A stretch of DNA of 38,288 bases from an uncultured Mucilaginibacter sp. GTDB taxonomy: Bacteria > Bacteroidota > Bacteroidia > Sphingobacteriales > Sphingobacteriaceae. Positions 31,640 through 38,288 of this stretch are shown here, in pieces. How positions within the stretch are numbered: position 1 is the first letter of the stretch; each line of letters starts with the position of its first letter. Under the pieces are notes generated by a model. The model saw only the letters and a list, made by a program, of their open reading frames with translations. It made no database searches and was not told where the DNA came from. The DNA is taken from the NCBI GenBank assembly GCA_913775265.1, contig CAJYJH010000044.1, positions 1 to 38,288 on the forward strand, given 5' to 3'. A program made the position numbers and the translations under genes.

Positions 31640-32311
31640 ATGCAACCGATCAACGTAATTATCACTGGTACCACAGGGATGGTAGGCGAGGGCGTAATGC
31701 TCGAGTGTCTTAACCATCCAAAAGTGGCTCGCGTGCTCAGTGTAAGCCGAAAACCCACAGGCCACAAACACCCCAAATTAACCGAATACCTGGTGCCTGA
31801 CTTTATGGCCCTTAAGCCCAACGACGAACAACTAAAGGGCTATGATGCCTGCTTTTTTTGTGCCGGTGTAAGTAGCCTGGGCAAAAACGAAGCCGACTAC
31901 ACCCGTATTACTTACGATACAACTATGCATTTTGCAAAGGTAATATCTGGTTTAAACCCTGATAGTTCATTTGTTTATGTAAGCGGTGCGGGTACCGACA
32001 GCTCCGGCCAAGGTCGTTTAATGTGGGCGCGTGTTAAGGGCCGTACCGAAACTGCATTAACTAAGCTTCCGTTTAAAAAGGTTTGCAACTTCAGGCCGGG
32101 TATTATGAAGCCGATGCCTGGTCAGCAGCATGTGCTCAAGTGGTACAAATATGCCGGTTGGCTATTCCCGGCTGTTAAGCGTTTATTTCCAAATTCGGCC
32201 AGTACCATACAGCAGGTAGCCCGCGCCATGATTATTTGCGCTACCACCGTAGCCGGCCGCAAGGTGCTGGAGGTAAGCGACATTAACCGATTGAGTGACA
32301 GGTATTCATAA
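31640..32311 (+). CDS. NAD(P)-binding Rossmann protein (NmrA/TIP30-like)
   Basis: The protein has 223 residues. The N-terminal nucleotide-binding motif is GTTGMVG (residues 10-16, TGxxGxxG type), followed by VSRKPTGHKHPKL. Further marks are FFCAGVSSLGKNEADYTRITYD, YVSGAGTDSSGQGRLMWARVKGRTE and NFRPGIMKPMPGQQ, typical of the atypical/extended SDRs related to HTATIP2 and NmrA. These act as oxidoreductases or redox sensors; the substrate is unknown. It is cytoplasmic and is the single gene between the NTF2-like gene and a terminator. Confidence 0.86.
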   Translation: MQPINVIITGTTGMVGEGVMLECLNHPKVARVLSVSRKPTGHKHPKLTEYLVPDFMALKPNDEQLKGYDACFFCAGVSSLGKNEADYTRITYDTTMHFAKVISGLNPDSSFVYVSGAGTDSSGQGRLMWARVKGRTETALTKLPFKKVCNFRPGIMKPMPGQQHVLKWYKYAGWLFPAVKRLFPNSASTIQQVARAMIICATTVAGRKVLEVSDINRLSDRYS

Positions 32312-32340
32312 ATGTATACTGTTTAACTACCATCATAAAG

Positions 32341-32373
32341 TGCCGGGCATACGCTGGCAAGCCCGGCATTTTA
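32341..32373. terminator. Bidirectional terminator
   Basis: TGCCGGGC (32341-32348) pairs with GCCCGGCA (32361-32368), followed by TTTT. It lies between the plus-strand gene ending 32311 and the minus-strand gene ending 32392. Confidence 0.85.
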
Positions 32374-32391
32374 ATACATGTTATATAAAAG

Positions 32392-33861
32392 CTAATCTGC
32401 CTTGTTTTCAAGCAGCTTATCAATATCTCCGGGCAGCAAGCGGTCACTCGGACGGCGGGCATTATCGTCGGCCACGCGGCCGGTTTTGTCTATAAGTACA
32501 TAACGTGGTATGCCACTCATCTGAAACTTTTCGGCAACGGCCAGATATTCGCTTTTGGTGAGTAAGCGGTTTTCGCCTTTAATATCTTTTTCGGCAATCA
32601 TTGCCTTCCAGTCTTTCTCAGCCGAGTTAGAAGCCAGATATAAAAAAACGATGTCTTTGCCTGCATATTTATTTGTCAACTTTTTTGAGTTCGGCATTTC
32701 CTCCAAACATGGCCCGCACGAGGTAGACCAAAAATCAACGTACACCACTTTACCGGCATATTTGCTGATGATACCCGCGAAAACCTTGTCGGCATCAGTG
32801 ACTTTGCGATTGCCGGCTGACGGGGCAAAAGCATCATGTGACAGGGCCGACCGGTAAGCATTCAATACAGATGTTTTAAGAGCATAATCGGTTACCGCTT
32901 TTTTAAATTGACCGATGTAGGCGGTTAAGTCCCCAACTTTTTTGTCCTTTATTTTGCTTAAAAATAAGTTGCATAAAGCGGCTTCTTTCAATAGTCCGGC
33001 CGGCAGATTCAAAAAGGTTCGCATCTCGGTGGCAGCAGTTGTATCCTTAGTTTGGCATTTTCTGCTGAGATAATATCCATACTGAAAGGCCAACTGCCCG
33101 TAATACTCAGAAATAGCAAGCTTCGGATTGTTTACAAGTGGGTTGCGTAAAAAGTTAAAATAGTTTTCCGGTAAAATTAATGATGCCTCGTCCAGTTGGT
33201 TTTGACTGGGATAGATCCATGTGTATCGTAAAATATCAACCCAGTACTCACATTGCAAACTGGCAGTAGCCCATTGTTTAAACAATGGGGTAGGACGATG
33301 TTTGCCGAGGTAGCTTTGTAAGAACAAGCTGTCTTGCCGGTAACTTGCCGCTAAATATTGCCGGTATTGGGTTGGCTTTTGATGTTTTTGAGCCGCCATT
33401 AATTTTTTCACCCGTGCATATTTGCCTGTACCGTATATGGTTTGGTTATGTTTGTCAAGCGCTTGTTCGTATGCTTGTAAATCACGGTTGGCCCGGGCAT
33501 TATCACCGCCAAAATTTAAAGTTCTTTCATAATTGTCTGCGTCAAAATATACTTGCAAGTGAGCGCCCGGCATCACCAGTAAATTCGATTCTTCCGTATT
33601 GTAATCGAAATGAATGCACTGCGGCCCGGTTTTAATAAACGCTAAGCGGAAGCTGCCATCAGGTTTAATTTTGCTGTGATAGGTAAACTCTTTGTTGAGC
33701 GCCAGATCCGTAAAAGAAACAGCCACCACACCGGCCGAATCCAGGTGTTTGGCCGCATTTATTATTTTTCCGCTGAGGTAAACCGAGTCGGTTTTAAAAT
33801 GGGTTTGCGCTTGCGAGGCAATGCCGGTTATCAATAAAAGGGCAGTGAGTAAGGCTTTCAT
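32392..33861 (-). CDS. Secreted TlpA-like thioredoxin-fold protein
   Basis: The protein has 489 residues: a signal peptide (MKALLTALLLITGIASQAQ), an N-terminal beta-rich DUF4369-like domain (SVYLSGKIINAAKHLDSAG..., residues 25-120), a helical middle region and a C-terminal thioredoxin domain from about residue 365. That domain has the redox motif CGPC (Cys382, Cys385 in WSTSCGPCLEEMP) and the cis-Pro (GIPRYVLIDKTGRV). It would act in the periplasm as a thiol-disulfide oxidoreductase, probably in cytochrome c or envelope-protein maturation. Such proteins are numerous in Bacteroidota. It stands alone. Confidence 0.9.
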   Translation of the reverse strand: MKALLTALLLITGIASQAQTHFKTDSVYLSGKIINAAKHLDSAGVVAVSFTDLALNKEFTYHSKIKPDGSFRLAFIKTGPQCIHFDYNTEESNLLVMPGAHLQVYFDADNYERTLNFGGDNARANRDLQAYEQALDKHNQTIYGTGKYARVKKLMAAQKHQKPTQYRQYLAASYRQDSLFLQSYLGKHRPTPLFKQWATASLQCEYWVDILRYTWIYPSQNQLDEASLILPENYFNFLRNPLVNNPKLAISEYYGQLAFQYGYYLSRKCQTKDTTAATEMRTFLNLPAGLLKEAALCNLFLSKIKDKKVGDLTAYIGQFKKAVTDYALKTSVLNAYRSALSHDAFAPSAGNRKVTDADKVFAGIISKYAGKVVYVDFWSTSCGPCLEEMPNSKKLTNKYAGKDIVFLYLASNSAEKDWKAMIAEKDIKGENRLLTKSEYLAVAEKFQMSGIPRYVLIDKTGRVADDNARRPSDRLLPGDIDKLLENKAD

Positions 33862-33915
33862 CAGGGTGTTATACGAAAAACTAAGATAAGCTTTTTTTGA
33901 GATAAAAAGGGTTAT

Positions 33916-33962
33916 GTCAATGAGTGAGTGAGTGACAGAATGAGTGACAGAATGAGTGAATA
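33916..33962. repeat. GTGA-type simple-repeat tract
   Basis: CAATGAGTGAGTGAGTGACA followed by two AGAATGAGTGA units. It is of the same type as those near the Y RNAs and at 29761-29838. Confidence 0.65.
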
Positions 33963-34008
33963 GTTTTCTTGGTTCTTGGCTCTTGGTTCGTGGTTCTCTT
34001 CCTGATCT

Positions 34009-34928
34009 GTCATCCCGAGCGATAGCGAGGGATCTTGATACTTGCGATGAGTGAACGAGCGATTTAAAGGTAATAAACCATCACGTCTGTGCGAGGTATG
34101 GGCGCCATCTTTTCAGGACAAGTGAACGCGTGATAAGTACGCTTTAATGTTTATCAGTGCGCTTTTAACTTCATTTAGCACTCATTAACTCAATTCAGTC
34201 CGCTCATTCGCCGCGGAGGCTGGTACTTTGTCATAGCCACAAAGTACCCAGACTTAGCGCAGCGATCTCATGAACACCTGTAAAAAAACAAACACTCCAT
34301 GAATAACGCCCTATCTGTTGCGATCACCTGTCCGCCCGCGATCCCTCCGCTGGCCCGTGCGCAACAGCGGGCCTTTACGCCTCTGAGTCTGAATCAGAAT
34401 TAACTGAATTAGAGAATTTATAAAATTAGGTATCGCCGTGCTATTAAAAGTCCTCCTTTTCCGGGGAGGATTTTAGTGGGGCTGTTTGACTCACTTCCAG
34501 TTATCAATAAAATACAGTAACCCCCTGCAATTCAAAAGCTTCCCCTTTAGGGGGCCGGGGGGCTACGTTTGGGGGCTAGGCTTGAGCTGCCCCCCGTCAC
34601 CCGCCCCAGCTTCGGCCGAAAGGCGGGCAGCACATGGTGGTCACGTGCGGCAGGTAAAGGCATTTTAGATTTTGCAGAAGCGCAGGCCAAGCGGGCAAAG
34701 GCGCAAAAGCTAAAAAGCCTGTGGTGCTGCACGGCTTTGCAGGGTAAAGGCCTTGTGCGCAAAGAAGCCTTAAAGGGTGACTTGATTTTTTGCTTACTTT
34801 TGTATCAAGACAAAAGTAAAATGCCCCTCCGGCATAGAGGAGTTCGAGATAAGTTGATTACTACAAGCTCACGTCCCGAACACACCAAACCGCAAGTAGC
34901 AAGATTTCTCTCTATCGTTCGAAATGAC
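34009..34928 (+). repeat. Interspersed nested-inverted-repeat element, copy C
   Basis: The outer imperfect inverted repeats begin GTCATCCCGAGCGATAGCG (34009) and end CTATCGTTCGAAATGAC (34928). It shares with copy A the segments GGTACTTTGTCATAGCCACA and CTTAGCGCAGCGATCTCATG (left inner arm), GTTGCGATCACCTGTCCGCC, and the core CAGCTTCGGCCGAAAGGCGG to GGCATTTTAGATTTTGCAG. It lacks the right inner arm that copies A and B have. It also contains an insertion of about 150 bp (34440-34600) with GGCCGGGGGG-type runs. No transposase is present. It fills the gap between the TlpA-like gene and the kinase. Confidence 0.83.
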
Positions 34929-34982
34929 GACTTAAGAATTTACTGCCCCTTACGGTCTCAACCGACTCACCGACTTTCGGAC

Positions 34983-36575
34983 TTATTCACTAATCTGCAC
35001 TAAATCCTTTTTATCTAACCACCCCTTACTTACCTGACCTTTACGATTGGTAAATTCTACATAAATGTACCCGTTCTGGTCATCCTGCGCTACAAGGCGG
35101 GCTTTGTTCCATTTGTTGAGGTTGGCTTTGCGCTTGCTTTCTTCGTTAGGCTCGTTGTGGAAGTAGGCGTAATCGGCCAGTACCGTGAACGCCTTGCCGG
35201 CATCCGGACCGGGATTATCCAGGTTGGGCGGTTGCACCACGGCGCGGGTGATGATGGGTTTACCGTCGCGGGTGGTATCTAATTTACGTTTGGGTGTAGT
35301 TGCTTCGGTTTGGGCACTGTCGGCCGATTTACCGGGCAGCCATTTGTAACCGGCGTAAACGCCTAAGGCGATCAGCACGAAGCCTAAAATAATGGCCGTA
35401 GTGGTTGATATGCCGGGTTGTTTGGGCTGTATAAGTGGGGGCAGACCGTTGGTGTTGGCTGAGTTGCTTGTAGCAGTAGCAGCCGTAGTAGGACGGCCTT
35501 GCTTAAGGGCGGCCAGTTCGCTTTCTTTTTGGGCAAGGGCCTGTTTGGCTTCGGTGAGTTCGCGCTCAAAGCGCATGGTTTTTTCGCGCTGTTGCAGCAA
35601 CAGGTTAGTAAGGCTGTCGTTCTGGCTTTGCAGCACCAGCGATTTTTCGGTATCGCTTTTTATCGTGAGCGCGCTGTGCTGGGCCTGTATGGCCTGGTGC
35701 AGTTCGGAGCCGTTGGCAAAACGCTCGTTCGGCTTTTTCTGCAAGCAGCGGGTAATGATGGTAAGCAACCATTCCGGAACCTGCATTTCGCGGCTTTGCT
35801 TGTCGGCATCCCAAAACTCCGGCATGTGCTGGCGGCGCAGTTGCAGCAGGTCGGGCGGTGGAGTTTCCATGTGGGCCAGCATCACCAGGTTGCGGGCGGT
35901 GGCGGCACTGCTGTTGAGCGGGAACGGTACCACGCCGGCCAGCAACTCGTACAAAATAATGCCGTAACTGTAAATATCGCTTTGCGGCAGCAGTTCGCCT
36001 TCGTTTTGCTCGGGAGCCATAAACTCCACGGCACCGGCATTGCGCAGGCTGCTTCGGCGCTGCTCGTCGGTCATGATGGCCAGGCCAAAATCGAGCAGCA
36101 TGTAGTTGCCCGTGTTTACGTTGTATTTAATGTTGTTGCTCTTGATGTCGCCGTGGTTAACGTTTACCTGGTGGCAATGGCTTAGGGCCAGCGCCAGTTG
36201 GTTAGCTACCTTGATGACTTCGGGAATGGTAAACACTGGTTCGTGAGGGGGCTGCAGCAGTTCGGCCAGATCGGGACCCTCGATGTATTCCATCTCGATG
36301 TAGGGCAGCGAGCCGCTCTCGGTAATGCCCGAACTATAAATTTTAACTACATGGGGCGTAGGGCGCTCGTTAACTTTTTTTAGTTTTTCGACCTCGTTCT
36401 GGAAGTTGCGGAAATTTTTGTCGTCGGCACTTTCCGAATAAATAGGCGTCGGCAGCAGCTTAACCGCCACCACAATTTCGCCGGTGCGCCGCGCCTTATA
36501 TACCGAACCCTGCCCTCCGTTGCGCAAGGCCCCCAAGTTTTCGAGCCCCTGAGCTATGGTAAATACTTTACCCAT
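34983..36575 (-). CDS. Membrane Ser/Thr protein kinase with extracytoplasmic SH3-like domain
   Basis: The protein has 530 residues. The kinase domain (about 8-290) has a glycine loop RNGGQGSVYKA, the ATP-binding Lys39 (VAVKLL), the catalytic loop HGDIKSNN (141-148; HGD in place of the usual HRD, Asp143 retained), DFG at 162-164 and MAPEQ (186-190). A charged coiled coil follows (about 305-358: LTNLLLQQREKTMRFERELTE), a Pro/Thr-rich linker, one transmembrane helix (TTAIILGFVLIALGVYAGY) and an SH3-like C-terminal domain (AKLN/NKARLVAQDDQNGYIYVEFTNRKGQVSKGWL). The layout is that of PknB-like sensor kinases; the ligand of the outer domain is unknown. No phosphatase is adjacent. Confidence 0.94.
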   Translation of the reverse strand: MGKVFTIAQGLENLGALRNGGQGSVYKARRTGEIVVAVKLLPTPIYSESADDKNFRNFQNEVEKLKKVNERPTPHVVKIYSSGITESGSLPYIEMEYIEGPDLAELLQPPHEPVFTIPEVIKVANQLALALSHCHQVNVNHGDIKSNNIKYNVNTGNYMLLDFGLAIMTDEQRRSSLRNAGAVEFMAPEQNEGELLPQSDIYSYGIILYELLAGVVPFPLNSSAATARNLVMLAHMETPPPDLLQLRRQHMPEFWDADKQSREMQVPEWLLTIITRCLQKKPNERFANGSELHQAIQAQHSALTIKSDTEKSLVLQSQNDSLTNLLLQQREKTMRFERELTEAKQALAQKESELAALKQGRPTTAATATSNSANTNGLPPLIQPKQPGISTTTAIILGFVLIALGVYAGYKWLPGKSADSAQTEATTPKRKLDTTRDGKPIITRAVVQPPNLDNPGPDAGKAFTVLADYAYFHNEPNEESKRKANLNKWNKARLVAQDDQNGYIYVEFTNRKGQVSKGWLDKKDLVQISE

Positions 36576-36707
36576 GTAGTGTTTATTGTTTTTTGTGGTG
36601 TAAACTTAAGACAGTAGCAATAAGTTTCAAATCATCCTATTTTGAGATTTTAACGCCTAAATATAGAGGTTTTATTTATCTTGCTTAGGATAACCTTACA
36701 CACATTG

Positions 36708-37505
36708 ATGGCTAAAATAAATGTCGTTTTTACCGGTTCATTTCTTCAAATAAAAGATGAGCCTATTACGATTGATTACTTTCGAGCAAAACTTACCTCA
36801 ACAGTTTATAACGATACGATTGACAAAGGTGGAGTTACCTATAATGTCAGTTTTTTAGATAACTTTTTAAAAATCGATTATAGTTATGGTAGATCACTGC
36901 CGCGACCAGAGAATGTCATTAACATTACAACAGGAAATGCTGAAGCAAATCCACGAAATCCAGATCAATATGAGCCAAAACAGCATTTTGCGCTAATTGA
37001 CTGTGCTACTGGGCTTTTATGGCTAAGTAACGTTCGGAAACAAAATCTAATACTTGCTTTCCTGAAAAAGAATCTAAACGAAGCTAAAATTTACATTAAG
37101 AATGTTTATAACGAGCAAGAATTTCTTAGTCAAATTAAATTACTTGATGAAGTCCGTTTTAGTGCTGTACCCAATTTGTTTTCAACATCTAACACTTTGG
37201 CTCAAGCGTTGGCTCAAGAAATAAATGGCTATGGTGGATCTGTTGCTATGCTTACAATAAAATATGACGAACCTGTTGCTATTGCTAAAATAATTAGTAA
37301 AATTACTTCGGTTTTTAATAACAAAGAATCATTTCGAAATATATTTATATCGGGAAGGGACGAACGAAACCTCGGGATGCTTTTTAATCAAAGCGCATTT
37401 TCTCGGAAAATAGAGTTTAAAACTGATGTCGATGAAAATGAAAACTATAACAGTGAGGAAGTCTTTAGAGTGCTCATAGCAAAAATTATTGATGAAAATA
37501 ATTAA
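36708..37505 (+). CDS. AT-rich accessory gene, unknown cytoplasmic protein
   Basis: The protein has 265 residues from ATG 36708 (MAKINVVFTGSFLQIK); the TTG at 36681 is less likely. There is no signal peptide or membrane segment. The sequence is Asn/Ile/Lys-rich, and the DNA and codons (AAT, AAA, ATA) are clearly AT-richer than the genes to the left, a sign of horizontal acquisition. The first half is probably beta-rich (KLTSTVYNDTIDKGGVTYNV). No family recognised. Its 3' end overlaps the start of a small membrane protein gene by 14 bp, so the two form a coupled pair: soluble protein plus membrane protein. Such pairs occur in phage-defence systems; this is only an inference. Confidence 0.72.
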   Translation: MAKINVVFTGSFLQIKDEPITIDYFRAKLTSTVYNDTIDKGGVTYNVSFLDNFLKIDYSYGRSLPRPENVINITTGNAEANPRNPDQYEPKQHFALIDCATGLLWLSNVRKQNLILAFLKKNLNEAKIYIKNVYNEQEFLSQIKLLDEVRFSAVPNLFSTSNTLAQALAQEINGYGGSVAMLTIKYDEPVAIAKIISKITSVFNNKESFRNIFISGRDERNLGMLFNQSAFSRKIEFKTDVDENENYNSEEVFRVLIAKIIDENN

Positions 37506-37962
37506 ATACATTAGTCTTATTGCGACGCCGATTTTAACAGCCTTTGTTTTTAGGAATCATCTTGAGAAGATAAAAGACGATGTTTTAACAGATATGGTGA
37601 CTTTTTTGTCAATCACTATTGGATTTGGAATAACAGCTTTGTCAATTATTTCAGCGTCAAAATTTTCTCAAAATTTGTACCGAATGGAAGATTCAAACAA
37701 CAATTCAAGAACATTACTACACGTCATTGTCGGGAATTTTGAACGTGCGGTAATTTGTTTTACATTAAATATTGCATTGATATTCTTGTATAAATTTTTG
37801 AATAATTTTTGTGGCTTTAAAAATATCCTTCTACTTAATCTATCTCTGAGAAATATGATGATTGTAATAATTTGGTACTTCCTCATCTTATCATTTTTAT
37901 TATTTATTTATCTTTTAATTACGTTTTGTAAATACGTTATTAAAAGTGCAGCTACTCAATAG
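37492..37962 (+). CDS. AT-rich accessory gene, four-helix membrane protein
   Basis: The protein has 156 residues from ATG 37492. Hydrophobic segments are IKYISLIATPILTAFVF, VTFLSITIGFGITALSIISA, AVICFTLNIALIFLYKFL and MMIVIIWYFLILSFLLFIYLLITF. A polar loop (KFSQNLYRMEDSNNNSRTLL) lies between the second and third. It is coupled to the preceding gene by a 14-bp overlap. By size and topology it could be a membrane effector working with the soluble partner, but no homologue is recognised. Confidence 0.72.
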   Translation: MKIIKYISLIATPILTAFVFRNHLEKIKDDVLTDMVTFLSITIGFGITALSIISASKFSQNLYRMEDSNNNSRTLLHVIVGNFERAVICFTLNIALIFLYKFLNNFCGFKNILLLNLSLRNMMIVIIWYFLILSFLLFIYLLITFCKYVIKSAATQ

Positions 37963-37978
37963 TTTGTCAATTCTTAGT

Positions 37979-38288
37979 CTAAATTATCTTCTTAATTTTC
38001 TGCAATAAACTGTCTAATTCAGGCATATCGTTTTCGATTTTGAGAAGTGTCTTGATAGATTCTAATTGATTAATTAATTGTTCAGTGTTATCTTGAAGTT
38101 CCGCGTTTTTTTGCTCCAAGTCCTTTTGTGCTTTTAAAATTAGGGCGTTGGTTATTTCCTGTATTTGTTTTAACAGATTAGTGAAATCAATTACGGCAAG
38201 TCCTGCATCTTCTGCAACAAGCGATGTCGCCGTCTCATGCCAAATCTTAAAATCCAAATCAATGTGACCAGCTAATTTATTTCTAATT
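37979..38288 (-). CDS. C-terminal part of an accessory coiled-coil protein (truncated by window end)
   Basis: The frame is open to the last base of the window, so the protein starts beyond 38288; a TTG at 38257 is not a real start. The visible C-terminus reads NKLAGHIDLDFKIWHETA, then EDAGLAVIDFTNLLKQIQE, then a charged coiled coil (LILKAQKDLEQKNAELQDNT, LINQLESIKTLLKIE). AT-rich like its two neighbours and convergent with them (17 bp apart). Unknown family; probably part of the same accessory island. Confidence 0.65.
   Translation of the reverse strand, partial: IRNKLAGHIDLDFKIWHETATSLVAEDAGLAVIDFTNLLKQIQEITNALILKAQKDLEQKNAELQDNTEQLINQLESIKTLLKIENDMPELDSLLQKIKKII

Noticed and set aside
1..38288. 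CRISPR array, prophage or insertion sequence with transposase
   Set aside because: No regularly spaced direct repeats, integrase, transposase or phage structural gene was seen.

Overview
The window looks like chromosomal DNA of a Bacteroidota soil or plant-associated bacterium, most likely Sphingobacteriaceae (Mucilaginibacter/Pedobacter type). The reasons are a SusD-type nutrient-binding protein, several secreted glycoside hydrolases (two GH29, GH43, GH97, a sialidase-like lipoprotein), TTG...TAnnTTTG promoters, near absence of Shine-Dalgarno sites, and tRNAs without encoded CCA. This assignment is inferred from gene content; no species can be named.

Layout. 1-5.1 kb: the end of a SusD gene, two small decayed or frameshifted genes, and a Crp/Fnr regulator with a downstream membrane protein and a secreted unknown. 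5.7-8.0 kb: a two-gene operon in which a DRE-TIM aldolase fused to an MptE/Maf-like domain overlaps kdsB. 8.2-12.3 kb: a sialidase-like lipoprotein, an HPP membrane protein, an SDR lacking the usual active-site Tyr, an lmo0937-type microprotein and a small basic secreted protein. 12.4-14.7 kb: a bacterial Ro60 (Rsr, TROVE) gene followed on the same strand by four tandem Y-RNA-like genes, one with a circularly permuted tRNA-like domain. 14.9-18.2 kb: a GH29 fucosidase and two unknowns. 18.35-18.82 kb: a 17-codon leader ORF rich in Ile and Gln codons, an intrinsic terminator, then tRNA-Pro(UGG), tRNA-Ile(UAU) and tRNA-Gln(UUG), arranged like an attenuator. 19-26.7 kb: J-domain/KTSC protein, YtxH-like protein, a second GH29, then a GH43-GH97 pair. 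26.8-36.6 kb: Kup potassium transporter, RlmF, NTF2-like protein, NAD(P)-binding protein, TlpA-like thioredoxin and a Ser/Thr kinase. 36.7-38.3 kb: an AT-rich accessory cassette cut by the window end.

Three copies (0.7-0.9 kb) of one interspersed element built from nested inverted repeats fill the long intergenic gaps at 22.2-23.0, 29.0-29.7 and 34.0-34.9 kb. Short GTGA/TCAC-rich tracts also recur between genes.

The parts that most deserve follow-up are the Ro60/Y-RNA array, the proposed codon-sensing attenuator in front of the tRNA trio, and the aldolase/MptE-like fusion with its CMP-ulosonate synthetase partner. RNA structures were folded by eye; no database search or folding program was run.
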